Shown here: positions 59,717 to 64,000 of the stretch, piece by piece
Numbering within the stretch: position 1 is the first letter of the stretch
How the letters are laid out: each line of letters starts with the position of its first letter
Assembly (NCBI GenBank): GCA_937884485.1
Contig: CALGCG010000056.1
Location: 1-64,000 of the forward strand
Direction of reading: 5' to 3'
Origin: an uncultured Bacteroidales bacterium
Lineage (GTDB): Bacteria; Bacteroidota; Bacteroidia; Bacteroidales; P3
Length of the DNA: 64,000 nucleotides
Program-made: the position numbers and the translations under genes
The notes under the pieces: generated by a model
What the model saw: the letters and a program-made list of their open reading frames with translations, nothing else
What the model was told of the DNA's origin: nothing
Databases searched by the model: none

Positions 59717-60541
59717 TTATTTGTGGTATTTCACGAGGATGTCCATGAAGGAGATGCTGCCATCTTCCATCTGGTCGACAAGGCTCTCGATCTTGGTGAG
59801 GATGTAGTTGTAGAAAATCTGAAGGATGATGGCGACGATAAGACCGAAGATGGTGGTCAACAGAGCCACTTTCATACCGCCTGCGACGACGGTCGGGCTG
59901 ATGTCACCAGCGACCTCGATGTCATCGAAGGCCTGGACCATACCGACGACGGTGCCGAGGAATCCGAAGGAAGGAGCAAGGGCGATGAACAGGCCGATCC
60001 AGGTGAGGTTGTTCTCAAGGCGGGCCATCTGGACACCACCATAACTGGTGACGGCTTTCTCGACGTTCTCCAGACCCTGGTCCATACGGTCGAGACCCTG
60101 GTAGAAGATGCTGGCGACGGGGCCACGGGTGTTGCGGCAGAGTTCCTTGGCGGCCTCATAGTTGCCACTCTTGACGTTGTCCTCGATACCGTCGAGGAGT
60201 TTCTTCACGTTGGTGGTGGCCATGTTGAGGTAGAGGATACGCTCGATGACGAGGGCCATGCCGAAGATGAGGCAGAGGAGCACGGGGGTCATCCAGCCGG
60301 CGCCGCCCTGGATATACTTCTCTTTGAGCACCTGGTGGAAGGACTTGGTGGTCTCTTCAGCAGGGGCTGCAGTCTCTTCGGTAGCAGTCTCAGCGACGGC
60401 GGCTGCGGGGGCAGCGCTGTCGGCAGTGGCGGCAACCTGTTCGGTGGCTTCAGTCGTTGTGGCATCCTGTGCCATCACGCCATTGAAGTTGGCAAATGTC
60501 AATAATCCTACTATTGACATCACAGCAAATACTTTTTTCAT
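59717..60541 (-). CDS. exbB: ExbB/TolQ-type proton channel protein
   Basis: 274 aa. A signal-like hydrophobic start (MKKVFAVMSIVGLLTFANF) and an Ala/Glu-rich periplasmic stretch precede the MotA/TolQ/ExbB core: helix WMTPVLLCLIFGMALVIERIL, cytoplasmic domain, then WIGLFIALAPSFGFLGTVVGMVQAF and SPTVVAGGMKVALLTTIFGLIVAI with the typical TVVGM and Thr residues of the channel. The N-terminal extra region is common in Bacteroidetes. First gene of the operon, with the promoter at 60604-60634. Confidence 0.93.
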   Translation of the reverse strand: MKKVFAVMSIVGLLTFANFNGVMAQDATTTEATEQVAATADSAAPAAAVAETATEETAAPAEETTKSFHQVLKEKYIQGGAGWMTPVLLCLIFGMALVIERILYLNMATTNVKKLLDGIEDNVKSGNYEAAKELCRNTRGPVASIFYQGLDRMDQGLENVEKAVTSYGGVQMARLENNLTWIGLFIALAPSFGFLGTVVGMVQAFDDIEVAGDISPTVVAGGMKVALLTTIFGLIVAIILQIFYNYILTKIESLVDQMEDGSISFMDILVKYHK

Positions 60542-60603
60542 GTTGTGTTACTTTGTTGATTATTAATTTATTGTTTATAATTTCGTTTTATCGTTTCGAT
60601 GTG

Positions 60604-60634
60604 CAAATATACACCTTTTTTCTTATTCGACAAA
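60604..60634 (-). promoter_or_regulatory. Promoter of the ExbB operon
   Basis: Minus strand: TTTG (complement of 60631-60634), 19 bases, TATATTTG (complement of 60604-60611), about 63 bases before the exbB ATG and just past the end of the polyprenyl synthase gene. Confidence 0.8.
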
Positions 60635-60640
60635 AAAATA

Positions 60641-61624
60641 TCACTTTTTTCTTCCATTTAGTGTTTCCAAGAGCTCCCTGAGAGGGGTTTTCTTGGCCTC
60701 TTCGGCATGGATTTTGTCGAGTGCGTTTCGGGCGGTCTCAAACTCGTCGGCGATGTTCTTTTCGATGATGTTTTTCAGGTTTAAGTTTTCGTATAGCGAC
60801 AGCACGCGCTGCACTTTTTCCTCTTCGTCCATGTTGTCTTTGGCGGCGAAGAGGGATAGGAGTTCCTGTTTTTGCGTTTCGCTGGCGTTTTCCAGTGCTT
60901 TCAGCGGCAGGAAGGAGATTTTGTTGTCGCGGATGTCCTGACCGGTTTTCTTGCCGAAAACGGCGGTGTCGCCGTAGCCGTCGAGAAGGTCGTCCTGCAT
61001 CTGGAAGGCGAGGCCGAGGTGTATGCCGAAGGCGTAGAGGCGTTCTGTCTCGTCGGCAGGGACATCGGCATAGAGGGCTCCGATTTTCAACGCTCCGGCC
61101 AGCAGGACTGCCGTTTTCTGGCGGATCATGTCGAGGTAGTTGTCGAGGCTTACATTGGCAAGGCCCAAGCGTTCGAAGTTCATGTCTTTTTGCTGGCCTT
61201 CGCATACCTCGATGGCGGTCTCGTTGAAGCATTGCAGTATCTCATGCAGGTGTGGGGTGGGCTGGCGGAGGAAATAGCGCCAGGCGAGGGCGAACATGGT
61301 GTCGCCGCTGAGGATGGCTGTGTTTTCGTCCCATTTGGTGTAGACTGTGGGTTGTCCGCGGCGCAGGGGCGAGCGGTCCATGAGGTCGTCGTGGAGGAGA
61401 GTGAAGTTGTGGAAGGTCTCGATACCGAGGGCAGCGTGGCGCACATCGGCCTCGTCGCCGCCGAAGAGGGCGTTGGCTGCCAGGAGCAGGGTGGGGCGTA
61501 TGCGCTTGCCACCCAGCCGGAGGGTGTAGTCGATGGGGGCGTAGAGTTCATGGGGCTCGGCATCGAATTGTTCGGTGTCGAAGATGGAGGCCACCAGATC
61601 GAGATAGTATTTTAAATTTTTCAT
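60641..61624 (-). CDS. Polyprenyl (geranyl/farnesyl-type) diphosphate synthase
   Basis: 327 aa, normal for trans-isoprenyl diphosphate synthases. GGKRIRPTLLL near residue 38 is the substrate-binding KxxR motif; the first Asp-rich motif is FTLLHDDLMDRSPLRRG (DDxxD at about 81-85), and the second is FQMQDDLLDGYGD near 215. Chain length is not obvious from the residues before the first DDxxD. Product may serve quinone or bactoprenol-type lipids. It lies 20 bases after the TPR gene on the same strand; the ExbB promoter lies within the gap after it. Confidence 0.92.
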   Translation of the reverse strand: MKNLKYYLDLVASIFDTEQFDAEPHELYAPIDYTLRLGGKRIRPTLLLAANALFGGDEADVRHAALGIETFHNFTLLHDDLMDRSPLRRGQPTVYTKWDENTAILSGDTMFALAWRYFLRQPTPHLHEILQCFNETAIEVCEGQQKDMNFERLGLANVSLDNYLDMIRQKTAVLLAGALKIGALYADVPADETERLYAFGIHLGLAFQMQDDLLDGYGDTAVFGKKTGQDIRDNKISFLPLKALENASETQKQELLSLFAAKDNMDEEEKVQRVLSLYENLNLKNIIEKNIADEFETARNALDKIHAEEAKKTPLRELLETLNGRKK

Positions 61625-61644
61625 TTATATATTATTTATTCGGT

Positions 61645-62754
61645 TCAATAATTTATACCATGCTGGGTGCACCATTTTTGTGCTGCTTTATGGCCCAGTT
61701 TGGCGGCACGCTTGTAGTTGGACTGTTCGCGTTTGGGCTGTTTCTGCTTGGCGTAGAGTTCGGCGATGCGTACGTATGTCTCTGCGTCTTTTTTGTTTAT
61801 TTCTACGGCGCGCTGGTAGTTGCGTATGGCTTTGCCGAATTCTCCCATCTCGGCGTATGTGCGCCCCATGAGGCGATACGATTCGCTTTGCTTGGGGTTG
61901 ATGCGTGAGGCGGTGCGGTACTGGGCCAATGCTTCGCGGTATTCAGCTTTGCCGAAGTATATGTCGCCAAGGCGGTTGTAGGCATTGACGTAGGTGCTGT
62001 CGTATTTGATTACTGTCTCGAGGCATTCTATTGCGTTTTCTTTTTCGCCCTTGAGTAGGTAGGCCCAGCCCAGGCAGTAGATCAGCTTGATGGAGTTGCG
62101 TTCCACCTTGAGGCCTTTCTTGAGGGTGCTGATGGCCAGGTCGTAACTGTTGCGATAGCAGTACATGGAGCCGAGGTTGAAGTAGGCGTCGATATTCTTG
62201 GGGTCGGCCTGTATGGCCTTGCGGAAGGTCTGTGTGGCTTCGTTGTCGTTGCCTTTGTAGAAGTGTATGATGCCCTTGACGTTCAGTGCACGTGCCGACT
62301 TGGGGTCCTGGTCCTGGGCTTTGTGTGCCCAGGTGGAGGCGTTGGTGTAGCTCTCGTCGATGCAGTAGACCATGGCGAGCGATGCCATGGCCGAGGCGCG
62401 GAGGGCGCTGTCGGCGGGTGCGGAGAGTTCGATGGCTTTTTCGGCAGCCTTCTTGGCACCTTCCCAGTCGCGTAACTCGCACAGGCATTCGGCCAGGTGG
62501 CACATGGCTGTTGCGCTGCTGTCGGCTTGTGTCAGCCAGGTGGCGGCTTCGGCGAAGTGCTCCATACGCTGCAGCAGGAGCCCTAGGTGCAGGCGGGCCT
62601 GCGCGTTGGTGTCCACGGCCTCGCGGTAGTAGCCGGCGGCGAGGTCGTTCAGGCCTTTGCTGTCGGCATTGAGGCCTTTCTCGAGGCTCCCCTGGGCTGT
62701 GGCGCCCAGGGTGAGCATCGTAATACAGGCGGTGAGGAGCAGTTTGCGCATCAT
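61645..62754 (-). CDS. Periplasmic or envelope TPR-repeat protein
   Basis: 369 aa. Signal peptide (MMRKLLLTACITMLTLGATAQ, split as MMRKLLLTAC / ITMLTLGATAQ) and then about nine TPR units, seen from repeated patterns such as ALNVKGIIHFYKGNDNEATQTF, AYFNLGSMYCYRNSYDLAI, AYNRLGDIYFGKAEYREAL and SYRLMGRTYAEMGEFGKAI. TPRs make a superhelix for protein binding; the partner is unknown. The stop lies 20 bases before the polyprenyl synthase start, and its start is 3 bases from the end of valS, so the three form one operon with valS first. Confidence 0.88.
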   Translation of the reverse strand: MMRKLLLTACITMLTLGATAQGSLEKGLNADSKGLNDLAAGYYREAVDTNAQARLHLGLLLQRMEHFAEAATWLTQADSSATAMCHLAECLCELRDWEGAKKAAEKAIELSAPADSALRASAMASLAMVYCIDESYTNASTWAHKAQDQDPKSARALNVKGIIHFYKGNDNEATQTFRKAIQADPKNIDAYFNLGSMYCYRNSYDLAISTLKKGLKVERNSIKLIYCLGWAYLLKGEKENAIECLETVIKYDSTYVNAYNRLGDIYFGKAEYREALAQYRTASRINPKQSESYRLMGRTYAEMGEFGKAIRNYQRAVEINKKDAETYVRIAELYAKQKQPKREQSNYKRAAKLGHKAAQKWCTQHGINY

Positions 62755-62757
62755 TGA

Positions 62758-64000
62758 CTATCCGAGGTTCTCAATCTGGGCTTTCAGGGCGGCAATCTTG
62801 GTCTCTGCGTCGCGCTGCTTGTTGCGTTCTTTTTCAATAACAGCAGCAGGGGCTCCGTTGACGAACTTCTCGTTGGAGAGTTTCTTCAGCACGCTGGCCA
62901 GGAATCCTTCTGCGTACTTCAGCTCCTCGTTCAGTTTCTTCAGCTCGGCATCCTTGTCGACATTCTGGCTCATGGGGACGAAGCATTCGGTGGTGCCAAT
63001 CATGAAGCTCAGTGCGCCGGCAGGTTTCTCGCTGACTGCTTCCACCTTGCCGACGTTGGCCAGTTTTCGGATGATGCCTTCGAAACGGGCAACCTGGAAG
63101 CGGTCGTCTTTGGCGATATAGCTGACGTCCAGCGACTCTTTGGGAGAGAGGTTGCGGGTGTTGCGTATGTTGCGCACACCGGCAATGACCTCGCGTGCGG
63201 TGTCGAACTCGTCGAGCATGCGCTGGTCGAAGAAGACGCTGGTGGGCATGTGCTGGTTCATGATGCTGTAGTTGGCATTGAGGAACGACACCTGTTCGTC
63301 GTTCTTGCCGAATCCTTGCAGGATGTGCCAAATCTCTTCGGTGACGAAGGGCATGAAGGGGTGCAGGATGAGCATCAGGCGCGAGAAGATGCTGACGGTG
63401 GCCCCGTAGGTCTCGCGATCGATGGGTGTGCCGTAGGCGGGCTTCACCATCTCCAGGAACCAGGAGCAGAAGTCGTCCCACACCAGCTTATAGCTGGCCA
63501 TGAGGGCTTCGCTGAGGCGGTACTGGTCGAAGTCGTTTTCAATTTCTTCGAGCACCTGTGCCATGCGCTGCTCCATCCATTGCACGCTGGTCTCGTTCTC
63601 CTTGCTTTGCTGCTGGTCGCCGATTTGCCATCCGCTGACCAGTCGCAGGGCATTCCACATCTTGTTGCTGAAGTTGCGGCCCTGCTCACAAATGGCCTCG
63701 TCAAAGGGCAGGTCATTGCCGGCAGGGGTGGTGAGGAGCATGCCCATGCGGACGCCGTCGGCACCGTATTTCTCGATGAGCATGATGGGGTCGGGACTGT
63801 TGCCGAGGCTCTTGCTCATCTTACGGCCCAGCTTGTCGCGCACGATGCCGGTGAAGTAGACGTTGTGGAAGGGCACGTCGTGCATGTATTCCTCGCCGGC
63901 CATGATCATGCGGGCCACCCAGAAGAAGATGATGTCGGGGGCTGTGATGAGGTCGGCGGTGGGGTAGTAGTAGTTGATTTCGGGGTTGCCGGGGTTGCGA
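62758..64000 (-). CDS. valS: Valyl-tRNA synthetase, 3' part (5' end beyond the window)
   Basis: The last 414 codons of valS; the gene runs off the right end in frame. Visible: the C-terminal part of the catalytic core with APDIIFFWVARMIMAG, GKSLGNSPDPI-type KMSKS loop (GRKMSKSLGNSPDP) and GADGVRMGML, the anticodon-binding helical domain (NKMWNALRL, PFVTEEIWHIL), and the C-terminal coiled-coil arm (LKKLNEELKYAEGFL.., ERNKQRDAETKIAALKAQI). It charges tRNA-Val. It is the first gene of a run continuing with the TPR protein and polyprenyl synthase. Confidence 0.96.
   Translation of the reverse strand, partial: RNPGNPEINYYYPTADLITAPDIIFFWVARMIMAGEEYMHDVPFHNVYFTGIVRDKLGRKMSKSLGNSPDPIMLIEKYGADGVRMGMLLTTPAGNDLPFDEAICEQGRNFSNKMWNALRLVSGWQIGDQQQSKENETSVQWMEQRMAQVLEEIENDFDQYRLSEALMASYKLVWDDFCSWFLEMVKPAYGTPIDRETYGATVSIFSRLMLILHPFMPFVTEEIWHILQGFGKNDEQVSFLNANYSIMNQHMPTSVFFDQRMLDEFDTAREVIAGVRNIRNTRNLSPKESLDVSYIAKDDRFQVARFEGIIRKLANVGKVEAVSEKPAGALSFMIGTTECFVPMSQNVDKDAELKKLNEELKYAEGFLASVLKKLSNEKFVNGAPAAVIEKERNKQRDAETKIAALKAQIENLG

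Overview
The window looks like a chromosomal segment of a Bacteroidales bacterium, probably uncultured. The first gene ends in a type IX secretion sorting domain. There are many SPII lipoproteins. Several genes start behind the Bacteroidetes promoter pattern TTTG-N18-20-TAnnTTTG. A GIN-domain/barrel pair, a Porin_10-like protein, DUF6266 and DUF3127 families also fit. No rRNA, tRNA, integrase, transposase or CRISPR array was found. The backbone is G+C-rich, which produces many long antisense shadow ORFs.

Layout: 1-457 is a G-rich intergenic tract. 458-10,437 holds a T9SS cargo protein, tyrS, a secreted hypothetical, an MFS transporter, an NSS transporter and a DUF2461 protein. 10,570-13,609 is an antiporter cluster with two small membrane proteins and a small secreted protein. 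13,707-16,544 is a minus-strand run of nfo, an ExbD-like lipoprotein, a PepSY-like lipoprotein and phzF-like. 16,560-27,960 is a visibly AT-rich island. It carries a candidate structured RNA, two small lipoproteins, a C-terminally truncated Eco57I-type methylase with an intact PLD/SNF2 helicase, a DUF6266 gene fragment, an ABC-type ATPase with an overlapping PD-(D/E)xK-like partner, an 11-bp minisatellite and an N-terminally truncated Fic gene. 27,982-34,334 (minus) holds DUF6266, a small acidic protein, glyS, a histidine kinase, an FtsX/LolE-type permease and tpiA.

34,634-38,409 (plus) is serC, serA, an ATP-grasp-like gene and mntP, with palindromic and tandem repeats at several junctions. 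38,387-44,093 holds two ECF sigma/anti-sigma modules in divergent orientation: the minus module ends in a lipoprotein, the plus module in two paralogous GIN-domain/beta-barrel proteins. 44,364-54,871 is a long minus-strand run of housekeeping genes: DUF3127, formyl-THF cyclo-ligase, a tail-anchored protein, panD, a flippase-like protein, trxB, porin, rdgB, DUF151, a BASS symporter, a HAD phosphatase, a small protein and a cardiolipin synthase. 55,401-56,330 is corA. 56,384-58,046 is an AT-rich pair of paralogous lipoproteins. 58,135-60,541 is an ExbB/TM/ExbD/ExbD operon. 60,641-64,000 holds a polyprenyl diphosphate synthase, a TPR protein and the 3' part of valS, which runs off the end.

The items most worth following up are the ATPase/nuclease-like pair and neighbouring truncated restriction-like module in the island, the pseudoknotted RNA at 16,668-16,858, the stand-alone ExbD-like lipoprotein next to nfo, and the dispersed palindromes and CAATTTT repeats that sit inside genes or supply their stop codons. 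All functional calls come from reading motifs; no database search was run.
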